From Neofusicoccum parvum (taxonomy: Eukaryota; Ascomycota; Dothideomycetes; Botryosphaeriales; Botryosphaeriaceae), in the NCBI GenBank assembly GCA_020912385.1, contig CP087210.1, positions 2,604,001-2,668,000 of the forward strand: a stretch of DNA of 64,000 nucleotides, given 5' to 3'. Positions within the stretch are counted from its first letter, which is position 1; every line of letters begins with the position of its first letter. The notes under the pieces were generated by a model, which was not told the origin of the DNA, searched no databases, and saw nothing but the letters and a program-made list of their open reading frames with translations. This document shows positions 1 through 11,005 of this stretch, piece by piece. A program made the position numbers and the translations under genes.

Positions 1-1
1 C

Positions 2-2527
2 AGAATCATTCAAAACGACGAAGAGGAACTGTACGCCACCCCGAAAAGTCGAGAGAATCTCATCCGGGAACTCATTGCTTTCCGCCTAGCCCATGGCTTT
101 CAGATCATCATCGGCTCTCTGGTGGCGGAGTTCACGGGTAAGCCCGAGCAGGATATTGCCAACATATTTGCCAGAGATTACATGCTGGAGGCCGGTTCAT
201 CGATCTTCATGTCTCTAGGCAGCACCATTCACCAATTGGCTTGTGTGAGCGCGGGGGAAGTTGAAGTCAAGAGGTTTCACAGGAAGCCTGCAGCAGATAT
301 TCTATCGGCGGACAAGGCAAAACCCCCCTTCATGTACAGGCCATTAATCCGCACCGCTTTGGACGAGAATTACGAGATCCAAGAAATCCCGTTGAAGAAC
401 CCTCGCGACGAATTCAACTGGAACTTCATCGACAGCTACCTGGCTGGCTATGAGCAAGACTTCTCGGACACGCTTAGATTCTGGCGAGCGCGCTTTGTGC
501 TCATTCCTGTCGAAATACCACCTAATCCACGTCGGCAGTTATCGATGCTTGCAGAGGACTCCGATGAGGAAATTCGTTTGGAGGGCATTCGCAAGCTCAC
601 GCAGATATGGCAGAAGTGGCGATATGTCCCCCCTGAGGAGAGACAATTTCAAGCGGCGGTGCGGCTGCGTAAGGATGCCAACCCTCTGGCCATAGAGTAT
701 CAGACGAGAGATCCATCTGCTGTTGTTTCTGCAGGTCCAGACGGAACCATTCTAGCGGAAGGAACAACAGACGCCTTTTCGACGGCGCTGTTTGCCGGAA
801 ATGAGTCTTACAATAGCTCAAATTACGACATCACGAAGCTGGCCGTGGACCTGCAAGGAGAGAAGGGCATTCCAATGACGGACAGGAGATGGCACTTCAA
901 GCTTCATCTGAGCTGCTTTTTAGGCTTTGATTTAACAACTTGGTTGTTGCAGAACTTCCGTGATATCAATACCAGAGAGGAGGCAGTTGAGCTCGGCAAC
1001 GAAATCATGAGCAAAGGACTATTCCATCACGTCACACGAAAACATCCGTTCCGTGACGGCAATTTTTTCTATCAGATTTCAACGGAATATCGCGCTCCTC
1101 GATCGGAAACAAAGAGCTGGCTTGCGGGCCTCAGCACACGACGCTCCGACAAGTCTTCAGTCCCCTCGACTCCTTCCACGGAGGCAAGACCTATGTCTAT
1201 TACTTCTTCCGCCTCGATCAGCCGGTCAAGACCGACCACCGCCACCTCGTCTTCAGAGAATTCGGGAGACAAGACACCTACGCGTATAGGCAGTCCGCGG
1301 AAGCAAGCAACACTCAGCAATGTCATGAGGATAGATGTCGATCCTCGGAAAAGGTCGTACAGACCTGAGGTTGTCAATCTGCACTATGACCGCCTGCACA
1401 ATCCCGACAATTGTTACCACATTCGGATCGACTGGATGAATGTCACGGCTAAATTGATTGAAGACGCCATCAACACGTGGGCAACGAGCGTAGAGAAATA
1501 CGGTCTCAGGCTTGTCGAGCTACCGATCGCAGAAGCTGCGGACATGGGAGACTCGCATCCATTCCGCTCGCCATACATGGTACGACTAGCTTGCCCACCT
1601 CCAAAGGGACAACTGCAGTATTTTGACTCGACGTCATTTGGCCCACAGCGCCACAGCGACAAGCTCGTTTACCACAAGGCAATTCTGCGTAGGCTTGGCT
1701 TCGTTCTCGACATGGAATCTGCGTCATCCTTCCCGTCTGATGTTGACGTCACCTACTCGTGGGGTAAGCCTGACTATCAGTACACGCAGTTCATCCATAA
1801 GAGCGGCGTCCTTCTCGCACAGATCACCGATGAAGGTGATTTTCTTCTCTTGGCGAATCGACTATGCAACAATCGCGGAGCATTCGGCATCGGTCTCGCG
1901 CGCGACGGCAAGTTCGCCGAAAAGCCACCAGAAGCGGTTGAGCGGCGGGAGCCGACACCGATCTTCGCCCTTCAGAACCAAATGCACAATGTTCGCTCAC
2001 CCTTTGCGTCGCCGCTCGTCCGGCCGGTTCCAGACGCCACCATCAATGCCACAATCAACATGAACCAGAGAATCGGCGTAGACAAAGGATTCAAGACGGC
2101 AGAGCAGATAAAGGATGAGATGGAAGCACTTTGCCTGGACGAGCGAGCACTAAGGAATTTCTATGCAGAGTACGCGGCAGAGCTAAAGAAGTCCCGCAAC
2201 ACCGGCGCATCGCCGAGCCCTCGCATCGGGGCAACCAGCAGCCCAAGAATGACGCCGGTTCTGGACTCAAGCATCCCAACGCTCGGATTGCCGCCAGGAG
2301 TCGCAGGCTCGTCGTCGATAAGAGACGCGTCGCCGGCACCAAATTTGGGCACAGCACTGATTCCGCATCCGCAGTGGGTTGTAGCAGAGAGCAGCAATGC
2401 CTCGAGCAGCAGCGGTGCGGGAGGAGGAACTGGAACGAGCAGCGCCTCGCATTCGCGGACACCCACGCGATCATCGGAGAGCAGCGAGCTCAGCGGGCTG
2501 AGCGGTGGAGGGTCGTCGACAGGCTGA
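2..2527 (+). CDS. IML1: IML1/DEPDC5-type GATOR1 (SEACIT) subunit, 3' part
   Basis: The reading frame is open from the left edge, so the 5' part lies outside the window; 841 residues are visible. Around fragment residues 288-366 there is a DEP domain (motifs DRRWHFKLHL, TTWLLQNF and HPFRDGNFFYQI), as in Iml1/DEPDC5. A Ser/Thr/Pro-rich linker follows, then the conserved C-terminal domain (HIRIDWMNVTAKLIEDAI, YSWGKPDYQYTQFIHKSG), and a Ser/Gly-rich tail ends in TGA. From the family: Iml1 is the catalytic subunit of the SEACIT/GATOR1 complex on the vacuole, acting as GAP for the Rag GTPase Gtr1 and so switching TORC1 off when amino acids are short. The next gene encodes an LST4/FNIP homologue that works on the partner GTPase. 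Confidence 0.9.
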   Translation, partial: RIIQNDEEELYATPKSRENLIRELIAFRLAHGFQIIIGSLVAEFTGKPEQDIANIFARDYMLEAGSSIFMSLGSTIHQLACVSAGEVEVKRFHRKPAADILSADKAKPPFMYRPLIRTALDENYEIQEIPLKNPRDEFNWNFIDSYLAGYEQDFSDTLRFWRARFVLIPVEIPPNPRRQLSMLAEDSDEEIRLEGIRKLTQIWQKWRYVPPEERQFQAAVRLRKDANPLAIEYQTRDPSAVVSAGPDGTILAEGTTDAFSTALFAGNESYNSSNYDITKLAVDLQGEKGIPMTDRRWHFKLHLSCFLGFDLTTWLLQNFRDINTREEAVELGNEIMSKGLFHHVTRKHPFRDGNFFYQISTEYRAPRSETKSWLAGLSTRRSDKSSVPSTPSTEARPMSITSSASISRSRPTTATSSSENSGDKTPTRIGSPRKQATLSNVMRIDVDPRKRSYRPEVVNLHYDRLHNPDNCYHIRIDWMNVTAKLIEDAINTWATSVEKYGLRLVELPIAEAADMGDSHPFRSPYMVRLACPPPKGQLQYFDSTSFGPQRHSDKLVYHKAILRRLGFVLDMESASSFPSDVDVTYSWGKPDYQYTQFIHKSGVLLAQITDEGDFLLLANRLCNNRGAFGIGLARDGKFAEKPPEAVERREPTPIFALQNQMHNVRSPFASPLVRPVPDATINATINMNQRIGVDKGFKTAEQIKDEMEALCLDERALRNFYAEYAAELKKSRNTGASPSPRIGATSSPRMTPVLDSSIPTLGLPPGVAGSSSIRDASPAPNLGTALIPHPQWVVAESSNASSSSGAGGGTGTSSASHSRTPTRSSESSELSGLSGGGSSTG

Positions 2528-5500
2528 TCCTTTCCCGCCACGCTCCGGGGAATGCGGGTGGCACGAAGCCTATCCGCAAAGAGTGTCGGGGGATGCAACA
2601 GACCTAATTTTTTTTTCTGGTACAATATCATTTTGTCTTTGATGATGCAAGTCATGGTTCGAATTCCTGAAGGAGGACAAGGTGCAGATTGCGGCGACAG
2701 AGGAGCTGCGCGGCTGCGTATTTTTGGCTACTCGCTCCGTCGCAAAAGCTTGAGGTTGAGCCTACATTGGGAGGCTATTCGAGCGTCCGGCTTGGCGCTC
2801 CTTCGGGCCGTTGGGTAGGTGACATAGGTACGTGTACATGGCTCGATCGAGACGGCATGCATTTGTTGGCGGTGTGTCGGCAAAAGCGGGTGGCCTGAGT
2901 GGCCGAGCGGGTTGCGGTTGCGGAGCGGAGCGGTGCTGTTGACTGCCCTTTCGCGGCGATGTTCATGCGAGGCATGCGGGCGAGCAGCGAGGGCCGGGCG
3001 AATTGGAGGCTGGCTGCGAGATGCGAACGGAACGACTGGCCAACGTTAAATTCTGCTCGTTTGCGCGTGGGTGGGATTGCGCGCCGTTTGTGGGACTACT
3101 GCAGCTTAACCGGCGGCGACACTTCCCACTCGGCGGGCGAAACAGGCCAAGTGCACGCGCGGGCGCAGGAGCCCAGATCTCGCAGTCCATCACCAGATCT
3201 CGGCTGCTCCGTTTGCATGAGTCGACATGAGGGCTGACGCGCCGCCGCCGACGGGCGGCCGCCCTCCAAGCACCAGGCGCGCACGAGTTCCGCGGGGCCT
3301 GGGGCAGGCAAGCGCGGGGTACTCCGGGCGGGCGGCGGCTGGGACTGGGGGTTTTCCGATAGAACAATTTCAGGCGTGCGAAGACGTCAGTGACCGATAA
3401 GCCTGAGGTCAGGCCTGCGATAAAGTGTGCGCGCGTGTGGTATCGGACAGCCGCCCTCGCTCCTCCAATTTGTGACCGATGACTCGATGGGATTACGATA
3501 GATGCTAGGCCGGCGGGTTGCTTTTTCCCGCTAGGTCGGACCCTGAGCAGCCCAAAAAACGGTGGCCTGGTCGATGCGACGGATGCTGCGATGTTCCCTG
3601 CCTGCCCGCCTCGCCTCACGAACCGACCGGGAAACGGGCATGGCATGCTCCACTCCTGCGCCATCGCTGCGCGCTCCTCTGGTCGTCAGTGGTTGGGGGC
3701 TGCTCGTCCAGCGCCAGGCAGATACATCACGCGTGCAGAGCGTCGTGCTGTTGCTTTGTTTCCACTGACTCCGCCCCGCGGCACCCCAGGCTCCGTGGCC
3801 AGACAGAGGCAAGAGAAGCGCTGCCGGGGCCGTGAGCAGACATGTGCTGCCTGCTTTTCCAAGCTGCTCAGCTGTACCCGAGCGACGTTGCGCCCTGCTA
3901 CTCGCTCTCGCGGCCGGGCACGCGGTTGTGGTCATCACATGCACGGCGGCTGGAACTTGGATTCTGTCCCTGCCGTTAACGCCGTGTGGAAGGCTGGCCG
4001 GCCGACGACTGTCGTGCCTGTGAGACGGCCCTGTGGGAGTCATCAGACGAGGAAGTGGCACTCGGAACGGGTAACGATGATAGTGATGGGGTGGATAACG
4101 AGGCGCGGGACATGGATCTGGCGCGGTCTCGTTGGCTCCCTGCGCTGTGGCACAGCGGCCGGGCTGGGTCGTTGCTTGCTTTGCCAGCGCCCTCGAGACG
4201 TATCGCGGGCCGCCCGTCGACAACGTCAACTCCATTGTCCGGATGATGCGTGATAGCGGGCTTAGCATCCCCAATCACGGGCGGCCAGGCTCACGTTGAC
4301 GTCCACGTCGAGGCTCGGCCCGGCCAGTCAGCTACCTCGCAGCGCGTCGGTCCCGAGGCTGAGCAGGCGCCGGACGGCACAGTCACCACACCTCACACGG
4401 AGCTGAAGCACTGGTTGAACGGGCGGGCGGGCGACCGTTGGCCGCGACTCAGAGCCGGCTCAGCCGCGCGCGGCTCGCTGGATTCGCACGGCCAGGTGTG
4501 GTGTAGCACCGCAGGCCATGCTGCAAGCCGGCGGCGGGCGTGGCTTACTGCCGCTGGCCCCATGCAGCGCGGCCTATTTCGGGGGGGTGCGTGCTTGGGG
4601 TGGTGGACGACGTCCGATCCGCTGGGCCTGTGATGCTTACAGCATCCCACCGGTGCAACGGTCAGCCCTGCCGCCGCGGGCGTGGGCGGCAGGCTATATG
4701 GCCGCCGGCCGCGCCGGTGCAGCGCCAGCCAGCCTCCGGAAGCACACGCCTCTGATCCTGAGAAAGAAGAAAGGGCCGGCAAAGCATGCCAGCAGCGGCT
4801 CCGACAGCCATCCCTACACGTACCCGCTCCCTCGCCCACCGCATTCCGCGCGCCGACACCGCGCCTGTTAGCACGCGCGCTCGCCCGACACGCGGCGCGG
4901 CCCCTGACGCTTGCTGCATCCCTTTGCTCGAGCGGGCGCCGGGCAACGAGGCCGCCGCTTCAGGCTAAAACGGGCGGCGGGAAGCTTTCTGGAAGGTGTC
5001 GATAGAAGGAAATGAGCACTGGCTGATCGCCGCGACGACATCATCGGCGACGTCTGCGCCGCAGAATCCAGCAAGGCGCGCGCCGGGCAAGATTGCGCGG
5101 GAGCAGGCGGCTGGCGGGCTAGGCACGCTTCCCCGTTGGCATCGTCGTTTGTGGCTGCTAGGTTGTCGGGTAGGAAAGCCGTGTCGAGCTTAGACCGCAC
5201 ACCGCCTCTTGGGTCGTGCGAGTGCAGGGAAATCCACGCTCTCCACGGCGCCCGCCCACGCGAGCAGAGCATTGCTTCTGCTGCCTCACTCCCGCCAGAT
5301 ATACGAGCGCGCCGCCCAGCCCGCGCGTCGCGCTCTCCTCCTCCGCAGCCCTCGCAGCGCAACCCTCCCAGGCCGCGCGCGCGCTCCCGCGAATTCATTC
5401 CTCACCGGCCCGGCCAGCAGCAGCCACCACTGCACCGTACCGCCCTGGCCACCCGAAGACCGCCCGCCCTCACCACCGCGCGCCCTCGTCGCCTCTCGCT

Positions 5501-5652
5501 GCTCGTGCGAGCTCCGCCCCGAGTCGTGGCCATGAGCCAGCGCGAGCGGTCTGCCCCAGACATCCGAGTCCAGGCCGCCGGCTAGCAATTGATAATCCTC
5601 TCCACGCCCTTCTTCCCATGGAGACGCCCGCCGTCGCTCCACCAGACGAACG
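2528..5652. other. 3.1 kb GC-rich gap between IML1 and LST4
   Basis: No gene is supported here. Both strands carry many open frames up to about 250 codons, but they overlap in antisense, are rich in Arg/Pro/Ala/Ser, show no known motif and look like GC-driven random frames. The right part (about 5.2-5.65 kb, CT-rich) is the likely promoter and leader of LST4. Confidence 0.6.
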
Positions 5653-8600
5653 ATGCTCGGCCAGCTGCTCCATTCCTTCAACCCCTCCCGCCGCGGCACC
5701 CCGCGTCAGTCGAGCAACCTCATCGAATCCGTCACCGAGGACTCCCACACCCGCAACCTGCTCTTCCCCGACGCCTATGCCCTCGTCCAGAACGACTCGC
5801 AGCAGGCTTTTCCGCAGATCTTCAGCACCAACAGCCCCGCCGGCAGCGCGTCGTACGACGGCACCCAGGCCGGCATTGACCTCGACCAATACCGCGACTT
5901 CCGGATCATAATCGCCCAAGATGAGGCAGGCGCCACCCCACGGACGGTCCTGTTCGACTCCAAGCCTGGCAGCGGCAGCGCCGAGTCGCCCTCGGCGGCG
6001 TCCGAGCGGAGATCGAGTCGCCTCTTCGGCGCGGGGGGAGGCGCTGGTGGACCCATGTCACCTGGCCCGGTGCCGGGCCCTTCGTCCGCCTTCACGCCGG
6101 GCCATGGCCGGAGATCCTCTCTCGCCGCCCAGGGCTCCGTGCCGCAGTCGCCGACCGTCAGCGCGTTCCAGCGCGCCCGCACACGAGGGGCCTCGATTTC
6201 GAACATGCAGACGTTTGAGGAGAGTGCGCAGAACATCCGGTCGAGAGAGTCGGAAGAGATAGTCAGGACTTGCTTGGATTGCATGTTCGGCTCGGCGCCA
6301 ATGGCATACAGGGGGCCGAGCAACAAGCTGCACATCATCCCTATGGAACCGCGGGCAGCGGAGAGAAATGTCACCAGTCCACCTCTCCACGAGGGATTCA
6401 GCTCATTTGGAAGGTCGGAAGGTCGGAAACAGAGCAGGCTGGCAACGTCCTATACTGCTTCAAATATCCCACCGGAACCCTCACATAACAGCGGTGCGCT
6501 GCCGGAGGCTTCGCAGAAAGAAGTCCGGCGGCGAACCATCCTCATCACCCGGCTATTCTCCGTCTCCCCGCCAGACGAAGTCGAGATGCCGGACTCCTCG
6601 GATTCGAACTCCACGACCCCGACACCGGGGAGCGCAAGCGGGAAGGGCAGCAGCTATCCATTTCCGAGCCTGAGTGGAAGCGGCTCGTCTCAGCACTTGG
6701 GAAAAAGAACATCGAGGCAGTGCAGAACGCCCATGTACGCTATTGGAATCATCCTTCATCTGCCGGTCTCTCCTCCGGCTCGCGCTGGGGCCGCACCCCA
6801 GAAGGCTGGATCGAAATCCCAGGGGGGCCAGGATTCCCTTGGTTCTTCGTTTGACTCAGAACGCCGCGCAGGCTGGGCCTTCGTGGACGCTACGTTTGGC
6901 GTTGAATCGCTGTTGTCGATTTCAGGCAACAGCGACGTTGATGACCGTGTAGATGTCATCGGACAGCATTGGGATGTCATCGTCCGGACCTTGACGAGTC
7001 TACAATTTGTCGTCCAGGAAAAGGTCATGAGTCTGTTCAAGGCTGCTGAGCAGATGCCGCCACAGACTCAGACCCCGAGCCGCACTCATGGGTCCCAGCG
7101 CTCTCATCGGGATCCAATGATGCTTCCTCGCCGTATGCTGAAGCTCCAACCGCTGGCATTGCTGTTCGATCCCGATATCAAGCAGGCCGTCGACTGTGCT
7201 GCCGACCGGGTGGTGCGCGGAATGAAGGTTCCTCGCGTCATAACTGGTCAAGGCAGATGGGGCGTTTGGCGCGAGGAAGCTCGATGGCTTGGACGCTGGG
7301 CAGGTGGAAGGGAGCAGAACTTCTTCCTCTACAACCTGCTCACAGCTTTCTTGGGAACGCATACTGAGTGGCTGAATATCCTAGGACCGAAGTCGTACAG
7401 AACAAAGCATCGGGAACAACAGAGGAGCATTGCCGGAGAAGATATTACCATTGCTAGTCGGACAATCATTGTTTCCCCCGACAAGATGGCTGCGAGACGA
7501 CTAATCTTCCTTCTGGCGAACTTCCTCCCTGCTTCAAACCACGGCTTTCTCGATGGAGCATCGCCGGTCCGCCCAAGCACATCAACCTCCCTCCGCGGCT
7601 ACTCACAGTCGCCTCCGAATGCGGCGGTCTCTAGACAGCAGTCTTTGAGACGCACAATCAACCGCAAAGGACACAAGAGTTACCCGAACATGAGCAGTTT
7701 GAACGTGGCGAGGGGTAGCAATTCTGACCTGTCCGAAGATAAGGTAGAGGAGAAGGAAAAGGAAGAGAAGCGCCCCCCGTCCCGATCGGTTCCTCATTCT
7801 CGGCGACCATCGCAAGTTCACTCCATCAAGTCCATCAATGCTACCGGGTTGGCTATTCCTTCCATGGTCGAGGACCCTGCGGCGCGAAAGGGCAGCACAA
7901 CCACGACGTCAACCGTGACACCTGAAACAGCGGTTCCGGTCGCGCACTTTGCAGTCCACAGGCACAATTCTGGATCCACTTCATCCAATGAAGCACGTCC
8001 TCCAAGCAGTGGCAGTCTTGCTTCGGTCAACCTCAGGCATACTCTACACCGGACGGGCAGCGGCGCTACTAGTCCTAGCAATGATTCCTCCGCGAGCAAG
8101 TGGGGAAGCTTCATGAGCTTCTGGAGTGCCGGTGGGCGTCGTGAATCCTCTACTGATCACAGTGACATCCTGCAGTCGACGGATGATGGCGTTGGTATTG
8201 GAGGTCCTGGGTACAGACGCCCGTACAATCAATCTGCGAGCAAGCTTGAGCAGATGGTGCAAGAGCTCAATGTCGACGACTTCGAGCAAGAAGATTCCGA
8301 GGACTACGAAGCAGCTACCAACACTGAACAGAACGCCATGTCTCCTGGTGGCCCTCACAGCGCGGCTCGTGCTATTCCTGCGCGCTCTAAGCAGCTTGAT
8401 TCGCCCTTGAAGCTCTCCGTCAACGAGAACGACGGAGTCATTGATGTTGATATCGCCCTTCCTGGGTTTGGCTCGCCGATTCAGTCGCCGCTGCTCCCTG
8501 CGCTAGGGAACTCGGTGTCAAGCCTTGACGGCTCAACATTTGGCCCTTCATTCTGCTCATCGGCTATATCGTTTGAGAGTCAACCTCCTGTCAACGTTGC

Positions 8601-9693
8601 CGGCTGGCTTGCACGGTACCATCAGGACTTTGCGCTGCAGGGCGTCCAGCCGTACGCTGATTTGGAGAAGGACGTACGGAGATCGATGAGTGCAGAACCT
8701 ACTCCTATCGCAGCTGTCACGACCCCAACCCTAGAAAGTGGCCCAATGGAGAAGTGGGTGCATATCTGCACAGCGCTCATTGCAGACGCAAGGACGTTCA
8801 CGATCAAGAGGCTCCACCTCAAGCGTAAGGTTAGGCTGATTCCCATCCCGAGTCAGCCGGCCATCACACCCGGAGCCGGACTTGCTGCACAGACGCCTGG
8901 TCCTCATAGCCTGCCGAAGAGCCAGTACGGAAACCCATATACCAACGGGTCTAGCCTGATGCCTGCAGTGCCAATGACAGAACTGCATCTTGAAGAGAGG
9001 TTCGTTGAAGAGACGGTCATGGATCTCGACGAGACCCTCGCCGATGCTCTGGAGAAGGGCATCGCATCCAGCGGAGTCAGCACGCCTGCCCTCTCTAACA
9101 GCACGTCCTCCATCCTGCCTACTATCTCAACACCAACCCAGCGCACGCATGGACCCTCCCATCTACATGACAAGAACACGACGCCACAGACGAGATCCAA
9201 ACTCCAGGAGCAGGACGAAGATGTCAGCCCCAAGAAGCAACTCCCCACCCCTTCCTCTGTTGCCACCTCCACAACCGCATCAGCCACCGCATCAGCCACC
9301 GCATCTGCATCCTCCTCCCGCTCTTCGTCCCGCCGTGGCCGCGGGAATGGGCCCCGCAACGGCCAGCATCACGAATCCAGCGATGCTGCCAGCACCATCA
9401 CCTCCCTCGAAGCGGGGCCACGTGGCTGCCAGGAGTGCAAGGCTCTTGTTCTAGGTGCGCTAGAGCAGGTTGTCCGCAGCGTCGCGGCGGAGCGCACTGG
9501 AAACTTCATGCCCGCCCGGGCTGGAGAGAGGGACAGTACCTCCTCGACTCCTGGGAGCGTCAAGCAGGGTACGCCAGGCAAGCAGCAACGCGGTAGGCGC
9601 GCGAACAACGCGGTTGTCGAGAGCTTGCACAAGGAGAGTACCCTGCGAGAGGGCGTCAGGAGGTGGTTGGCGCAAGTCGAGGATGGGAACTGA
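5653..9693 (+). CDS. LST4: Folliculin-interacting protein family (LST4/FNIP-like)
   Basis: A single uninterrupted 1346-residue frame starts at the ATG giving MLGQLLHSFNPSRRG. Near residues 77-100 is the FNIP N-terminal (longin-type) signature DFRIIIAQDEAG followed by RTVLFDS. It continues with CLDCMFGSAPMAYRG near residue 210, and later blocks RTILITRLFSVSPPDE and MYAIGIILHLPVS, separated by long Ser/Pro/Thr-rich linkers. From the family: Lst4 pairs with Lst7 (folliculin) as a GAP for Gtr2 at the vacuole and activates TORC1 on amino-acid refeeding. Large disordered insertions are usual for filamentous-fungal members. Its neighbour IML1 acts on the other half of the same GTPase pair. Confidence 0.8.
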   Translation: MLGQLLHSFNPSRRGTPRQSSNLIESVTEDSHTRNLLFPDAYALVQNDSQQAFPQIFSTNSPAGSASYDGTQAGIDLDQYRDFRIIIAQDEAGATPRTVLFDSKPGSGSAESPSAASERRSSRLFGAGGGAGGPMSPGPVPGPSSAFTPGHGRRSSLAAQGSVPQSPTVSAFQRARTRGASISNMQTFEESAQNIRSRESEEIVRTCLDCMFGSAPMAYRGPSNKLHIIPMEPRAAERNVTSPPLHEGFSSFGRSEGRKQSRLATSYTASNIPPEPSHNSGALPEASQKEVRRRTILITRLFSVSPPDEVEMPDSSDSNSTTPTPGSASGKGSSYPFPSLSGSGSSQHLGKRTSRQCRTPMYAIGIILHLPVSPPARAGAAPQKAGSKSQGGQDSLGSSFDSERRAGWAFVDATFGVESLLSISGNSDVDDRVDVIGQHWDVIVRTLTSLQFVVQEKVMSLFKAAEQMPPQTQTPSRTHGSQRSHRDPMMLPRRMLKLQPLALLFDPDIKQAVDCAADRVVRGMKVPRVITGQGRWGVWREEARWLGRWAGGREQNFFLYNLLTAFLGTHTEWLNILGPKSYRTKHREQQRSIAGEDITIASRTIIVSPDKMAARRLIFLLANFLPASNHGFLDGASPVRPSTSTSLRGYSQSPPNAAVSRQQSLRRTINRKGHKSYPNMSSLNVARGSNSDLSEDKVEEKEKEEKRPPSRSVPHSRRPSQVHSIKSINATGLAIPSMVEDPAARKGSTTTTSTVTPETAVPVAHFAVHRHNSGSTSSNEARPPSSGSLASVNLRHTLHRTGSGATSPSNDSSASKWGSFMSFWSAGGRRESSTDHSDILQSTDDGVGIGGPGYRRPYNQSASKLEQMVQELNVDDFEQEDSEDYEAATNTEQNAMSPGGPHSAARAIPARSKQLDSPLKLSVNENDGVIDVDIALPGFGSPIQSPLLPALGNSVSSLDGSTFGPSFCSSAISFESQPPVNVAGWLARYHQDFALQGVQPYADLEKDVRRSMSAEPTPIAAVTTPTLESGPMEKWVHICTALIADARTFTIKRLHLKRKVRLIPIPSQPAITPGAGLAAQTPGPHSLPKSQYGNPYTNGSSLMPAVPMTELHLEERFVEETVMDLDETLADALEKGIASSGVSTPALSNSTSSILPTISTPTQRTHGPSHLHDKNTTPQTRSKLQEQDEDVSPKKQLPTPSSVATSTTASATASATASASSSRSSSRRGRGNGPRNGQHHESSDAASTITSLEAGPRGCQECKALVLGALEQVVRSVAAERTGNFMPARAGERDSTSSTPGSVKQGTPGKQQRGRRANNAVVESLHKESTLREGVRRWLAQVEDGN

Positions 9694-10134
9694 AGATGGT
9701 TTCGACAGACGTCGGAACTGTCGGATTGTACTACTATTACGAATTTTCTTTTCTCTTCACAACTGTGTTTTTATAGGAGAATTTGGTTGAGCTGCTTGCT
9801 TACTACTGCGTTCAAGCGAGTGTAGGACTCTTTCTTATACATTTCTTTCAACGGCGAACCAGAGGGACTGGGAGTTTTTGCTTTTGTCTACTTGGGTGGG
9901 CATATGCATCACACATGATCATAGATTTTTATCTCAGGATATATGGTTGGTACGGATGGATGGACGGACGGACGGATGTGTGATGATGTATGAAGGGGTT
10001 TAGGATGGGTGGGTGCATGGTTGGAGGTTGCCAGGTGGGGTTATGGGTGGACGGGGTTTATAGAATGGATGGTGTTGATGCCTTCAAAGACTCAGTGCAT
10101 TTCTATTGTGAATACAGTGAACATGCTTCTGTGC
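9694..10134. other. LST4 3' flank / ankyrin gene 3' flank
   Basis: This is the convergent 3' ends of LST4 and the ankyrin gene. It is T-rich after the LST4 stop and holds a short GGAT/GGAC tetranucleotide run at about 9954-9979. Nothing else is seen. Confidence 0.6.
9954..9979. repeat. GGAT/GGAC tetranucleotide microsatellite
   Basis: About six tandem GGAY units lie in the LST4 3' flank. Confidence 0.7.
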
Positions 10135-11005
10135 TCAAGGCGACTCGCGAGCACCATACACTCGCAGAACCTTCGCCATGTCCTCCCGATTCATGCGAGC
10201 GGCGTGTGCGAGCGCGACTTGCAACACAGTCTTGCCATCGAAGCCAGTCCGCTGGTTCGGATCAGCACCAGCGCGAAGCAGATACTCGGCGATGTCGACG
10301 TGGCCGGCGAGAACCGCGTTCAGCAGCGGCGTGCCCTTGAAAGGAGCCGCGAGGCAGTCGGTCCCGACGTCAGCCCCCCTCTCGACCAGCCGGCTGACGG
10401 CCTCGAGCCTGCCCTGATGGGCCGCTCGCGGCAGAAGCTGAAGCTCTTCCTCCAGGGAGAAGGGCTCGGCGCCGTACCTGCCATACGACGCGATGAGTTG
10501 CGGGGGGATCCAGCAGATGGTATACAGGCACGTACTTCACGAGCAGAGACGCCAGCTCGGGCCAGGACGCCGTGAGCGCGCACTCCATGGGCAGCCCCGA
10601 GGCAGACCGCTTGTTAGGGTCGGCTCCGCGCTGCAGCAGCAGCTCCGTCGTGGCGCGGGCGGCGGCGCGGGCCTCGATCCTCAGCGCCGCGGTCAAGGCG
10701 GTGCCGCCGCGCGAGCTGCAGGAGTCCAGGCCGACGATGTCGGGGAACCGGTCCAGCAGCAGGCGCACGGTGGCGGTCGAGCCGTGGGTGATGGCCTCGT
10801 CGATGGCGTCGTGCAGCGCGGTCCGCGGGTAGGCGTAGCGGTCGAGCATGTGCTGGAGGGTCTCGGCGTGGCCGCCGCGCGCGGCGTTGACGAAGAGGAA
10901 GTCAACGGATTTGCGGTCGTGCGGGTCCATCTCGGGCCAGCGCTCTTCGCGGAGTTGGATGGAGAATTTGGAGGGGTCTTTGATGAGGTCGTTTCCGTCT
11001 AGCAT
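10135..11005 (-). CDS. Ankyrin-repeat protein
   Basis: Two exons on the minus strand, 11005-10536 and 10477-10135, give 270 residues. The 58-bp intron (GTACGT to GGCAG) joins the frames exactly inside a repeat, giving LLVKYGAEPF. About five ankyrin repeats are visible: FLFVNAARGGHAETLQHML, TALHDAIDEAITHGSTATV, TALTAALRIEARAAARATT then LLLQRGADPN, RAAHQGRLEAVSRLVERGADV, and TPLLNAVLAGHVDIAEYLL then RAGADPNQR. No other domain is seen. It is probably a protein-protein interaction module; its cellular role cannot be told from sequence. Without the intron the protein would run into an unrelated Arg/Gly-rich frame. Confidence 0.82.

Noticed and set aside
2656..2668. GGTTCGAATTCC resembling a tRNA B box
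   Set aside because: No A box at the proper distance upstream and no acceptor-stem pairing around it.
2963..4274. Open frames of 220-250 codons on both strands in the IML1-LST4 gap
   Set aside because: They overlap each other in antisense, have Arg/Pro/Ser-biased composition and no recognisable motif; expected by chance at this GC content.
10009..10575. 188-codon plus-strand frame
   Set aside because: Antisense shadow of exon 2 of the ankyrin gene, whose minus-strand reading gives clear ankyrin repeats.
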